A DNA stretch of 64,000 nt from Chionis minor (lineage: Eukaryota; Chordata; Aves; Charadriiformes; Chionididae): assembly GCA_013398295.1 (NCBI GenBank), contig VZSF01000873.1:744001-808000 (forward strand), given 5' to 3'. The first letter of the stretch is position 1, and each line of letters starts with the position of its first letter. Below, in pieces: positions 25,398-35,357 of this stretch. The position numbers were made by a program, and so were the translations under genes. The notes under the pieces were generated by a model, which saw nothing but the letters and a program-made list of their open reading frames with translations, searched no databases and was not told the DNA's origin.

Positions 25398-25494
25398 TGT
25401 GGGGTTTTTTGTTTTGGTTGGGGTTTTTGGGGGTTGGGGTTTTTTTATTTTGTTTGGTTGTTTTTTTGTTTGGTTGGTTGGTTTGGGTTTTTTT
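25398..25494 (+). repeat. GT-rich low-complexity tract with possible G-quadruplex
   Basis: The plus strand is almost only G and T for about 95 bp. Within 25401..25439 there are four runs of at least four Gs (25401, 25420, 25429, 25436), which fits a G-quadruplex although one loop is long. It then degrades into TTTGGTTGG words. It is not a TTAGGG telomere array. Confidence 0.75.
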
Positions 25495-25751
25495 AAAAAA
25501 TTCTTTTTCTGAATGACTTGTTAGTGAAAGCAGCTAATTCCAGTTAAGTTGGCTGTTGTGAAGGGTTTGCATGAAACAGCCACACTCGGTGGAACTGGAA
25601 GCATCAAGGGAAGCTTCTGTTCATCCTGCGGATTCTCAGTCTCTCTGCAACCACTGGTACTTAAGCAGAGCTGACAGGCTGGTGTTACACCTCTGCTATA
25701 GGATCCATGCACTGGAAATCACTAAAACACCTAGGTCCTGCAGGTCTCGGA
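25495..25751. other. Unique non-coding DNA
   Basis: Short unique stretch between the GT-rich tract and a CR1; nothing is recognised. Confidence 0.45.
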
Positions 25752-26172
25752 GAAGAGAAAGCAAGAAAGGCTGAGACAGTTGCGGCTGTTCAGCCTGGAG
25801 AAGAGAAGGCTCCAGGGACACCTTATAGGAGCCTTCCAGTAGTTAGAAGGGGCTTATAAGAAAGATGGCGACAAACCTTTTAGCAGGCCCTGTTGCAACA
25901 GGACCAGGAGTAATGGTTTTAAACTAAAAGAGGGTAGATTCAGGCTAGATAGAAGGAAGACACTTTTTACAATGAGGGTGGTGAAACCCTGGAAGAGGAT
26001 GCCTAGAGAGTTGGTAGATGCTGCATCCTTGGCAACATTCAAGGTGATGTTGGATGGGGCTGTGATCACCCTGATCTAGTTGAAGATGTCCCTGCTTATG
26101 GCAGGGGGAGGTTGGACTAGATGACCTTTAAAGGTCCCTTCCAACCCAAACTATTCTATGATTCTATGATTT
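25752..26172 (+). mobile_element. CR1 LINE, 3' fragment (young subfamily, copy 2)
   Basis: Plus-strand CR1 beginning near GGCTGAGACAGTTGCGGCTG and the GTTCAGCCTGGAGAAGAGAAGG block, and ending TATTCTATGATTCTATGATT, the octamer tail. Apart from the shorter 5' end, it is nearly identical to the reverse complements of 9263..9757 and 38485..39645. The truncated ORF2 end gives a short open frame on the opposite strand at 25854..26069, which is only a shadow. No RT catalytic motif is present. Confidence 0.96.
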
Positions 26173-28732
26173 GATTATTTCACTCCCAATGTGTTTGGCC
26201 TTCAGTGTAACTTGGAAGACTGAGTATCTGGATAGATAGTGTTACCCTTTTCAGTTGTGAAAGCAGATAAATAGGGAGCATACACTGGCCAAAAAAGGCT
26301 GTTCCCTTGTCCTACTCTTCACTCCCTCCAGACTCAGGAATCTCCATACCTCAGGATGGTTGCAAAAGAGTCCAGCCGATTTTCAGGAGCAGGTGTACAC
26401 GAGGTATTTGAAATAGCAAAGGACCAGATGAAACACTGAGGAAAGTTTTTCTTCCTTTTCTTACTGTCTTTGGTTGCTTTGCCTAACACAAGAGAAGCTT
26501 TGTTTAGTATTACAACACAAGACAGCGGTCATAGAGGTGTTGTGTAAGTAATGTTTACTGATGACTTCTGACCGGCAGAGAAAATCAGTGCAAAGGGAAT
26601 TTTTTAGCCTTTCTATCATGCTGAGGTCCCATATTTCTGCTGTGGCTTTGGGGAATATTCAGCTTAGAAACCAGAGCTTCAGAGTCACATAATGATGCCA
26701 GAAACAATTGACTTCAGGAGTGGGGTATGAAGACTCAGAGAATTAGTAAATGTGTAAATCCACAGGATGGTGGGAATGCAGCACCTTACTGTTGCTTACA
26801 AATGCTAACAGAAAATAACTGTGTGCAAATGGATCTCTAATTATAGCCCACTCCTCCACAGCTAACATATTGCCAGCATTATCTTCACAAAATATTTCCA
26901 CTTTCCCTTAGGGATACCTGCTATTGGTTTGGAAAAAGAAATGACAGTTGCTTGGAATCTAGAACACAGCAAAGTCATAGCAACAGAACAAATTAATCTA
27001 ATTTAAGAATGAGATTGGTCATTTTTTAAAGGTGAAAATCAGTTTACAATTTCCATCTGTCCCCATGGAAGTCAAAATATGTTTTGACTTTAACATCTAT
27101 GTCTGACAATCATAATCCATAATACAAACGGTAATAAAATTTCCCTGCCCTAAGACAAAAAGTTACCCAGAAACACAGGGAAGCGTTTATCAGTTCCCTC
27201 TGCCACCTCTCCAAATGCAGATGTTTAAAGTCAGATACTCCTGCCCAAACCTGCCATAGCTGGGCCCTGCAACACCTAAATGCATTTGCTCTTTAAAATG
27301 TGATTTTAGGCTCCCAGTTGCACGTTCTCAACTTGGAAAACTGGGAACATGTTGGTGTCATAACACACAGCATACTTGGCTGCTTCTCCAAGGGCTGGCA
27401 TTCAATTTCTGTGCAGAAAGTTTGGTGAGTAGCTTCACAGCCGTTCTCTGTAGCCATTTAATGGCTTCTCTAAACTGCTACTTGTTTTAGAGCAACTAGA
27501 AGTCTCTGCTAAAACACAAAGTCCTTGCAATGGGAAGGCTTTGCTGAAAAGATACATACAGCCATTCCCAGGGAACCGCGAGTCAAAAGAGTGCTGCTTC
27601 GCTGGAAAACCAGGTACAGAGCATTACCCTAGCAAGCACTACTAATCCTTTGCTTCTATCAGCACTTAGATTTGCACAAAATCAGCAAGACCAAGTGGCG
27701 AGGTGAAAGACGTAACTCAGGCCTACCCCACTCAACTCCAGTGTAAAGTGCCAAGAGAAAATCTTAAATTCCTAGGTTGAATTTTTCTATTGATTGCCTC
27801 TTGCATTCTGAGGTCCTTGAATGAAGGGCATTTTATAAATGTAAATTTGATGGACTGATACATTTATATTCATGAGAATGTAGCTGGAAGTAAGCAGGTT
27901 AGTGTTAGTTTACACTCCAATTTTGTCAATAATAATCAGGAAAAGGAGGGATTAATGGCTCACTCTTATAATCTAATCATATCAATGCTGTGCACTAACC
28001 TGGACAATGCAAGAACATATCTGTTATGTCAGGCTTGCATAAGCAATGATTTTTCAAATCTACAGTTAACATTTAGAGCATGTTGTGTGGGTTTTAGCAC
28101 CCATTTTCATCTACCATTTGCTGCAGAAACATTTATGTATAGCAACACACAAACAATTCAGGGTTCGTATCATGGAGGGGATAAACGATCAATGTGAACA
28201 AAAGATGGATGAACTTATACAACCGAACCATGGGTGGACAGCAGGTATTCATGCTGTAGACAAATATAAAATGAGAAAAGAAACTGTTATGCAGCTGGGT
28301 TCAAACCCATTTGCCTAGGCAAGGCTCACAGAAAAGCGCATTTATGCCACTTGCTAGGCACTACAGTAAGCACGGCAACACCCCCCAGCAGCAAAATCCA
28401 TGCTAAGAGCCTTCCACATTGCACAGCTACTCCGGTGGTCCAGTGACAACGTTTGCCACAGGAGCACTGACATACACCATACGTTGATATGTTATCACTC
28501 AGGCTGTCTAACCTTGTCTGGAGCAGAAGCAGAAACGCAGTGATAACATGGGCAGTTGCTAGCGTCCTGTCTGCGCTACTGGCCAATGTTTGCATGGTAG
28601 CCCTACCTCCGATCACCCCAGTGTTGCTATCACTGGCAGCACGAGAACAGTAGGAGGTTTCTCCAGCAGTATTATACCACCGTTCAACCTCCAGACTGTC
28701 CATGTCCTCAGTGCAAGACTTCAGAATTTAAT
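26173..28732. other. Unique AT-rich non-coding DNA
   Basis: I recognise no gene or repeat. The minus frame at 28326..28703 (125 codons) ends in a hydrophobic stretch but matches no family I know; see findings. Confidence 0.5.
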
Positions 28733-28775
28733 TATTTTATTTTATTTTATTTTACTTTATTTTATTTTATTTTTT
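28733..28775. repeat. (TTTTA)n microsatellite
   Basis: About eight TTTTA units with one TTTAC variant, followed by T6. Read on the minus strand this is (TAAAA)n, a form that can derive from a retrotransposon tail, but no source element is recognised upstream on that strand. Confidence 0.92.
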
Positions 28776-29631
28776 AATTGAACTAGCCTCTAGCCCAACT
28801 TTCCCTGAAGTTGTTGGGTAGAAGATAGTCTTTTGGCTCTAGCCAGCGATAATGCTTTGACCACTGCAGAGAGGAAGTGTGCATCAAGCCTGACATCTGT
28901 CAGAGCCTGTAGCTCTCCGCTTGTCTGTGCCAGGAAACGCAGTCCAATTTCTACGCTCCTGTGGTCTAACTGACAAGCTGATTTCTCAAGCCACTTCATA
29001 ACTCTTGGTGCTAACATCCTTCTTTCTCAGGGACGTTTCTGACAAACCAGTGTGATATCGCAACTCTGAGGCTGGTGCTGGTAAAGGCCATAGTGGTTCT
29101 TGTTCCGATGCTTTTGGTCCCGGTTTTTACCAAGGCAGCGGGGACATGGGCCGCAGCGCGTGTTGCTGCTTGCTGCTCCTTTCATCATCACGTAGACCAG
29201 AAAATGGCTGGAGTGAGATGACACCACAGTAAAAACGCGACCTCCCTGGCAACCTCAGGCCTCTGAGAGGCACTGCCACCCACACAGCTAGATGGGAATT
29301 AACGCGACAGTGGGAAATGCACGTCCCTGTGTACCTCGTACTGTAGTCTATTACATTAGTGCAAAAATGGCCCGAGTGACCTCATGGAGGACTTGTGTGA
29401 TGAGAACACCCTTGTGAAGCTACAGCTGTTTTGAACTATTAAACGTTCATAAGCCAGACATGATTTCCCTGCGATGCTTCTGCTAAATGAGTGGCTATGT
29501 ATTGCATTAGCATTCCCAGATGCCCTCCCTGGGCTCAAGCAGCCTGGGGGTAAAAAGGCAGCAAGGCTCTGGGATGCACTTCGGTGCCTGAGAACTGCAG
29601 CGCAAATCACCCTAATTGTTTGTTAGATGAA
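28776..29631. other. Unique non-coding DNA
   Basis: Two successive minus-strand frames (29027..29227, then 28790..29017) are in the same phase, separated by a single stop. Neither is recognised. There is no known repeat. Confidence 0.45.
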
Positions 29632-29693
29632 CAATGATCACTAATTAACATTGTTAAAATGTCATCAATGATCACTAATTAACATTGTTAAAA
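29632..29693 (+). repeat. Duplicated 28-bp unit with TAATTA core
   Basis: The unit CAATGATCACTAATTAACAT plus TGTTAAAA occurs at 29632..29659 and again, identically, at 29666..29693, offset by 34 bp. Each copy contains a TAATTA homeodomain core and AATTAAC. The exact identity suggests a recent duplication or maintained paired sites. Confidence 0.9.
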
Positions 29694-30300
29694 ATTTGTT
29701 AACAAAGGAAATTTAACAATATCTTAATTAGGAAGGATTTCTAATTTGTGATATAGAGCATGTTAGACAAACAAGGCACAACTCTCCCTTTGTTTTTCAG
29801 CTCTGCAGCAGGAGAGATTACATGATATGACACAACGCATTCTGCGTTTGCCGTTTATCATTCTACGTCCTCGACACACTTCTGCTGTATAATTACAGCT
29901 GGGGCTAATTTTACCTGTGTTATTGTTTGCCCTGTAATTTAGAGAGAATGGGCCATGTTGATGCTACATGATTTAGTCTGGGACAGTCAGTTGGCTTTTT
30001 GCCACAGGACTGCTGCTCACACATTACTGCAATGAAGTGCATGCATTGCAAAATAAAAAGGACCTTTTCAGTGTTTTAATTTACTTAATGATACGGTGCG
30101 AGGGTAGCAGCTTTCTTCAGGTTTTCTTTTTCTAAATGTAATTTATCCACAGCCACTAACCTTTCAGGGCTGTGTTCTACTTCAAAGCCACTGTACATTG
30201 TTGGAAAAAGTCCCCTCCTATTATCTATTACTTAATTATTAAAAAGCGTCTACTCTGTTTTCATAAATTATCTATGTATCAGGGATGTTGGCTTACGAGG
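29694..30300. promoter_or_regulatory. AT-rich candidate conserved non-coding element
   Basis: This repeat-free stretch is rich in ATTA, TAATT and GTTAACAAAGG words, continuing from the duplicated unit on its left. The texture resembles the deeply conserved enhancers found around developmental genes. That is an impression only: conservation cannot be measured from one sequence, and no target gene is visible. Confidence 0.2.
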
Positions 30301-31373
30301 AGGAAAGACATAGCGTACATGCACGCAGGCTTGGGGAGGTTACAAAGTTAATTATTCCTGATGGAAAACCAGTAATAAATAAAAAACCCTGAAGACATTT
30401 CAGACAGTCCTGGAGTCAGAGACTGAAAAGGTTTCGAAAACTTCCATAGCAAATTGTCTTTAAAATTAGCTCAGGTAAATTGGGACGCTCGCCTCGGTTA
30501 CTCTCTGCCTGGCAGAATGCTCCAAATATCTGGTATTATTCCTGAAGGAAGTGTATTTATCACATAATGGCAAAGTCTATCTCTGGTGGACTCCTGTTAC
30601 CAGAGCAGGGGGAATTTTATTTACCCATTTGTTTTGGCACAACCAATGTACTGCTTCCTGCTTGTAAGGAAATACAGCTGAATGGTTAAGGCTCTGCTTG
30701 TTTTTATACGTAGGAATATAAAGATTTCCTGCTTCAGCAGAGACCTGCCCATCTGGTCTGGGCTCTAATTCCATATGTTGTGTGGTGATCATCTGCTTGG
30801 GGTGATGGCTCACCCTTCCTTTTCTCCCTTTACGAGGTGCTTCTGCAGGTTTTTGTCCTCTACTGTCCTTCTTCCGAAGGATTGGGAAAATTGGGATTCA
30901 CTTTTGTGTGGAAATAGCCTTTGGGGCTCCTGCCTTCTCCCCAAGCATGCTCACCACCACCCCAAAGGCAACCTGATGGGGAGTGAGAGATGTTGTTTTT
31001 AAACACCACTGCTTGCATTCAGATTGCCCAGGAAGGCTGGAAAAAGTGTTTGATTCCTTGCAGACACAGGGGTGTCCCGCTCTCCACACCAGTGAACACT
31101 CTCACTCACACACGAAATGGGACGACTCCTTATCCCTAAACCATCAGCGTACAGCCTGATCATTTGAGCACTTTTCCAGAAAAGGACAAACGTGGGTTCA
31201 AATTTCCCGCAGGTGCAAGGGAAGTCAAACTTCTGATGTTGCCCTTTGCTTCCCTTACAAGTGCCAAACGCTGTGCCCGGGGTTTCACCAAAGGTTTCCT
31301 GTCCCATATTTTGTTTTCAGATTTTGGTTTAGCAAGGAGAGGAAAAAAAAAAAAAGTCAAAATCCTGTTCACT
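30301..31373. other. Unique non-coding DNA
   Basis: No gene is recognised. The 102-codon frame at 30999..31307 (minus) and its neighbours have no domain. An A13 run lies near 31343..31355. Confidence 0.5.
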
Positions 31374-31432
31374 GCTATTTTTCTTTTATAATTCCTTGCT
31401 TGCTATTTTCTTTTTTAATTCCTTGCTTGCTT
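31374..31432 (+). repeat. Two-copy tandem repeat of about 28 bp
   Basis: GCTATTTTTCTTTTATAATT followed by CCTTGCTT is repeated with small changes as GCTATTTTCTTTTTTAATTC plus CTTGCTTGCTT from 31402. It is a simple tandem duplication. Confidence 0.8.
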
Positions 31433-33588
31433 GGGGAATAAAACCAGCAAGAATAATTATTATCAAGCTCTTGTCTTGCCTTCCTAAAGTGTTATTGGAA
31501 ATTCAATAACACTTGTTTTCTTAGGAATGACATTGTTTGGCTCCAGTTACATAGTGACACTTTGTCCCTTCTTTCTGTGCTTATTGCACCTTTACGAAAC
31601 ACATTGCCTTAATGCATAAAGCCATTCTGATGTTTCAGTTAGGTTTTCTAAAAAAAGTCCCTGCCTTTTTTTGGCCATTGTTAAAGCGGCAGTCTGATGT
31701 ACGTTTTCTGAAAAGTTCATTTTTTCAGACTTAGTTGATCATGTAAGTACTGAAAACAATATATATTGTCATTTTAATTTAGCTTCTGAAGATAGTTTTT
31801 TCATCTTTTTTTTTTTTTTAAATAACACAATTTTAAACTCTGTTCTTGATTTATCCTGTTTGCCAACTAATCCTTTTCTGATTCAGATGCTACAATTATA
31901 TTCTGAGATTATTCCAAAAGGATATTCCAAAATTTTAAGTTTGGCTAAAGTAAGTTTGCACACGAGACCACGTGTGCATCATTTGCATTCCTATCAGGTT
32001 CACCACCCCCTTCTCTATATCTCAAAATGTTCTACCTGGTTTCTAAAACTCTCCTCTGACTCCTTGTATTTTGCTATGTGACCTCTTGTTTACTTCATCT
32101 ACCTCTCACATGCCCCTCATCGTGTTCTGCAGCTGGGACTGTCACCTCTTTGGCCATATGCATGACAGAGACACCTGTCTCTCCAGCTAGATGAGCTGCC
32201 TTGATTTAAACAGCCCCTAAATCCTTTTTTTTTTTTTTTTTAACTACAGTTCTGACATTTTTGCCAAACGGTAGGTGTGCTGGGTCTTAAGCATTCAGGA
32301 GAATACCCTTCCTTGTCCTCTTGCCATAATGCAGTTTCACCAGTCTGTTCATACCTATCCTACCCTGGCTATACATGTCAAAGCCTGCAGTGAAAAGCCA
32401 TTTTGAGGAAATATTCACTCTCTTTTTAAAGCCATACCCATGCCTTAGGCTTGATAAAGAAATAAAGGAAAATTTTAGGAAAAAGAAAAAATTACGATGT
32501 GAAATACATTATCACAGTATAGTCATTCAAGAGATGGTTTGAAATTAGACTTTTCTTGCTGCACGTAGAATTATTACTTTTTATAGTTAGCGCATCAAAT
32601 TGAGTTACTTTTTTCAAAATCATTTTATATTGTCATTCCAATTCCTATACGTGACAGATGAAATTTAGTTCTGATCCTTAATGTGATGCTACATTAACTA
32701 CATTATCAACAACTTACAAAAGTACACAGAGACATCTATGAACATCATGCTGATTTTCCAGAACTCTTCTACAGAAACCTCAGGGTTTATAGCAGCTGAA
32801 TTATTAGCTTTCTGTAATACAGCCTTGCTTTTTGTTTATACACAAACCCTATAATACTTTCTATTTTCAGGATTTTACTTTCCCTTGTATTTTAGTGACC
32901 AAAAATATCCCTGAAGTACATTTGTGCACAAAACAGTGCTTTCTGAGAGTAGGCATTTTAGGTCTATTCAGAAGTAAAGAACTGATGTGTTACATACGCA
33001 TACCTAGCACTATTTCATACCCCATCGCTAAATCTACATAATACAGTTCAGACCCTATAGGAAACAAACAAAAGATTATTTTTTAAAAAACAAGTAACTA
33101 CTGTAGCTCTCAGTTTTCTCCCCTCATGTCCAAAGAGGGAAGGAGACAGGAAGAGCACATGAGATCTTTTTTTCTCCCAGCTTGTCAACACTTCCAGAAA
33201 TTTCAAATAATTATGGTTCACCAGGAAGAGGTAGGCAAGAGCGCTGGGTGAGGGTGGGTTGTGCTCAGTAAGACTGGGATTAGCATACAGCTCTGCCCCC
33301 GCAATACCGACATATGCCTTCTTAAGGGAACTCCACAGTAGCAAAGACAGCATTTGCAAACTGTTATTTCAACAGAAAGGAAGGGAAATGTCTTTCAACT
33401 CCTTTCACCAAACTCCCTAATGTACCCCATACACACTTATCATCATAGAAATGTATTGAAATAAAAGTATGAATACAATGGTTAATTATAAGATGATGAA
33501 ACTACATAAGAATAAATGTAAGGTAATAATAATGTACCTGGGAAAAAAGGTAGTATATGCATACTTTATAGACAGATGAGAAAGATAC
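31433..33588. other. Unique AT-rich non-coding DNA
   Basis: T runs lie at 31806..31819 and 32225..32241. The frames at 31860..32081, 32832..33041 and 33048..33359 have no domain. I see no gene. Confidence 0.5.
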
Positions 33589-33707
33589 CGTTGAAACTAC
33601 TGGGAGGTGTGCAGGATGGCAGTAAATGTTCATCTCGGTCATCATCGGGCACAGGTGGTGTAGGGACAGGGAAGTAAAACATCTCAGGTGCAACACGTTG
33701 AATTCCA
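33589..33707 (-). other. Exon-like open frame of unknown identity
   Basis: On the minus strand one phase is open from about 33760 to 33567, and the translation has a strikingly protein-like make-up: a Pro/Val-rich segment (FPVPTPPVPDDDRDE), then LLPSCTPPSSFNG. A pyrimidine-rich stretch ending in AAG (minus strand, just above 33707) could be a splice acceptor, and GT at 33588..33587 could be a donor, though the donor context (ACG|GTATCT) is mediocre. It lies about 220 bp downstream of the Tigger-like pseudogene on the same strand. I do not recognise the peptide, and chance is a real alternative for so short a frame. Confidence 0.25.
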
Positions 33708-33924
33708 CTTGAAACAGGAAAGGGAACATCAGGGGTCAATGAGCTCTTTTCAAAAAAAAAATTAAATGAATGACTTTGTTTGCTTTTTTGTGTTTATATG
33801 TTTCTTGATGAACTGCAATATCCTTGGTAATCTTTACCTTAAAGCTTCAGTTCACGTTCAGGTCTATTTCTAACACAAAGGCAATTAGCTATATGCCTTC
33901 TTTAGCAATTTAGAAAGATTTTTT
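33708..33924. other. Unique AT-rich DNA
   Basis: Spacer between the exon-like frame and the transposase remnant; it may be the 3' untranslated part of the old transposon, but no terminal inverted repeat is seen. Confidence 0.35.
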
Positions 33925-35060
33925 AAAGATTTTTTTGTCATCGATTTTTTGTATCACCTTTTCTCTTTTCCTCTGCTCTTCTTCAGTGGGTTCAATCTCA
34001 GGTAACTCTCTTGAATACTTCTCTTTTGTCAAATGCAGCTTTCCATCCAAGGCTTACTCTTAGAGCTACACCATCATCTTCTTCCTCAGACCCTCCAGAC
34101 CTGTGAGTGCATCCCTTCCTCATGGCTTTCCAAACACCATTAATTGTCTTGCTGGTTACCCCGTCCCACACAGCAAGAATGTTTTCCAAGACGTGTCAGA
34201 TGTTTAAACTCTTCCAAAACTCGCCCAGTGTCTTGTTTGCCGTGTCCATCACTCCAAGTAATTGCATCAATGTTTAATGTTTTGGAGTTAGCAATTGCTG
34301 CTCAAGCTGGCGGTTGCATAACTGGGGTGGTGGCAAAAACGCAACTTGAGCATTTGGGAGCAAATCACCCAGATGAGATGGATGGATAAATGTGTTACTG
34401 AGGATCACCAAGGCTTCTAACACTGAAAATACTGGAAACCACCCATGCCCTTTTATTTGAAAGCTGGTGAATGACACGTGGCCCATGTAGGTCACGCAGG
34501 CCTTCAATACCCTTGGGTTTTGTGGGTGGGTGCCTGCAGCATTACCACACAACATGCGAGCTGGGATGTGTTTTGCAGCCTTGAGTCCTGGCACCCACTT
34601 CTCCCCTGAAGAGATAAAGCTTCTTGGTGGCGTGGGTTTCCAAAAGAGTCCTCCTTCAGCTATACTGACAACCTGCTGTTGTTTGTAGCAATGCTGTGTA
34701 AATTTTCAATGACTTCTGCCAAATAATACCAAAGCATAGTGGGAGAGAGCTCTGATTTTCATCCTCCATCTGCACTGAGCACATTCTTTGATCAATGGCT
34801 TCCTCATATAACCAGTTATCTCCACGGATAAACCACTTGAGTTTTGTGCTGGTCTTTAATGAGTCAGTATTTCGGTTTATTGATCTTACGCTAGATTCAT
34901 TCTCTGCTACACACAACCAAGAGCTGATGCAGATTCACCATTTGCCCATGTTCTTTGCATTTCCATCTTTGTTACGAAGGATAATAGCTTTCCTGGACTT
35001 TTTATTGATATTTTCTGTCAGGGCTGAAACACACTTTTTCAATGCCACTGGGCTTTTGGA
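33925..35060 (-). pseudogene. Decayed pogo/Tigger-like (TIGD-type) DDE transposase
   Basis: Reading the minus strand from 35060 downwards and shifting frames gives the block order of a Tc1/mariner-superfamily pogo/Tigger transposase. An N-terminal KKCVSALTEN...KKSRKAI block (~35057..34990) precedes a CENP-B-type MEDENQSSLPL block (34769..34737). Next come QVVSIAEGGLFWK (~34673..34635), PGLKAAK...GNAAG (34591..34532), LSNT..HPSHLGDLLPN with VAFLPP (~34402..34328), and the C-terminal AVWDGVTSKTINGVWK (~34174..34127). A charged tail, ELPEIEPTEEEQRKREK, follows near 34005..33950. In this family the catalytic aspartates lie in NADET-, DNAP- and DQG-type motifs; here the aligned residues are A, S and A, so it is inactive. 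At least two frameshifts, a TGA at 34302..34304, and a deletion of roughly 190 nt between the helix-turn-helix and catalytic parts are visible. TIRs were not found. It could be a transposon copy or a dead domesticated TIGD/JRK-type gene. Confidence 0.8.
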
Positions 35061-35307
35061 GATGTTGCATGCTGGAAGATTGTAAAGTAGAAGAAATCTC
35101 CTAAACTGCACAAACACATGATCTGAACACCTGCAGCCCTGCCAAATTCACATGTAGCCCACAATCTGTCTCACACGGCAGCTGAAGTACATGGTGTGCG
35201 CTGCCATCCTATTGCAATATTTTGCAATTTCTAATTTTTTCATTGTTTGCAAATTTTTTTCCCCAGGCCATTCCTAAATCCTACTCAATGCTTCTGAATT
35301 TGGTAGC
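35061..35307. other. Unique non-coding DNA
   Basis: Flank of the transposase remnant; no clear terminal repeat or gene is seen. Confidence 0.4.
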
Positions 35308-35357
35308 GGGGAAGGGAAGGGAAGGGAAGGGAAGGGAAGGGAAGGGAAGGGGAGGGG
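35308..35357 (+). repeat. (GGGAA)n microsatellite
   Basis: About eight near-perfect GGGAA units, ending in a G-rich GGGGAGGGGG. The purine-only strand can form triplex or G-rich structures. The Lys/Gly/Arg/Glu repeat in the overlapping open frame is an artefact of the repeat. Confidence 0.95.

Noticed and set aside
28283..28300. GGGTTCAAACCC resembling a tRNA T-arm / B box
   Set aside because: No A box, anticodon stem or acceptor pairing at the right distance upstream; a lone B-box-like word is common by chance.
35308..35357. (GGGAA)n array as a CRISPR-like or protein-coding repeat
   Set aside because: It is a plain pentanucleotide microsatellite without spacers; the repetitive peptide in the overlapping frame is an artefact.
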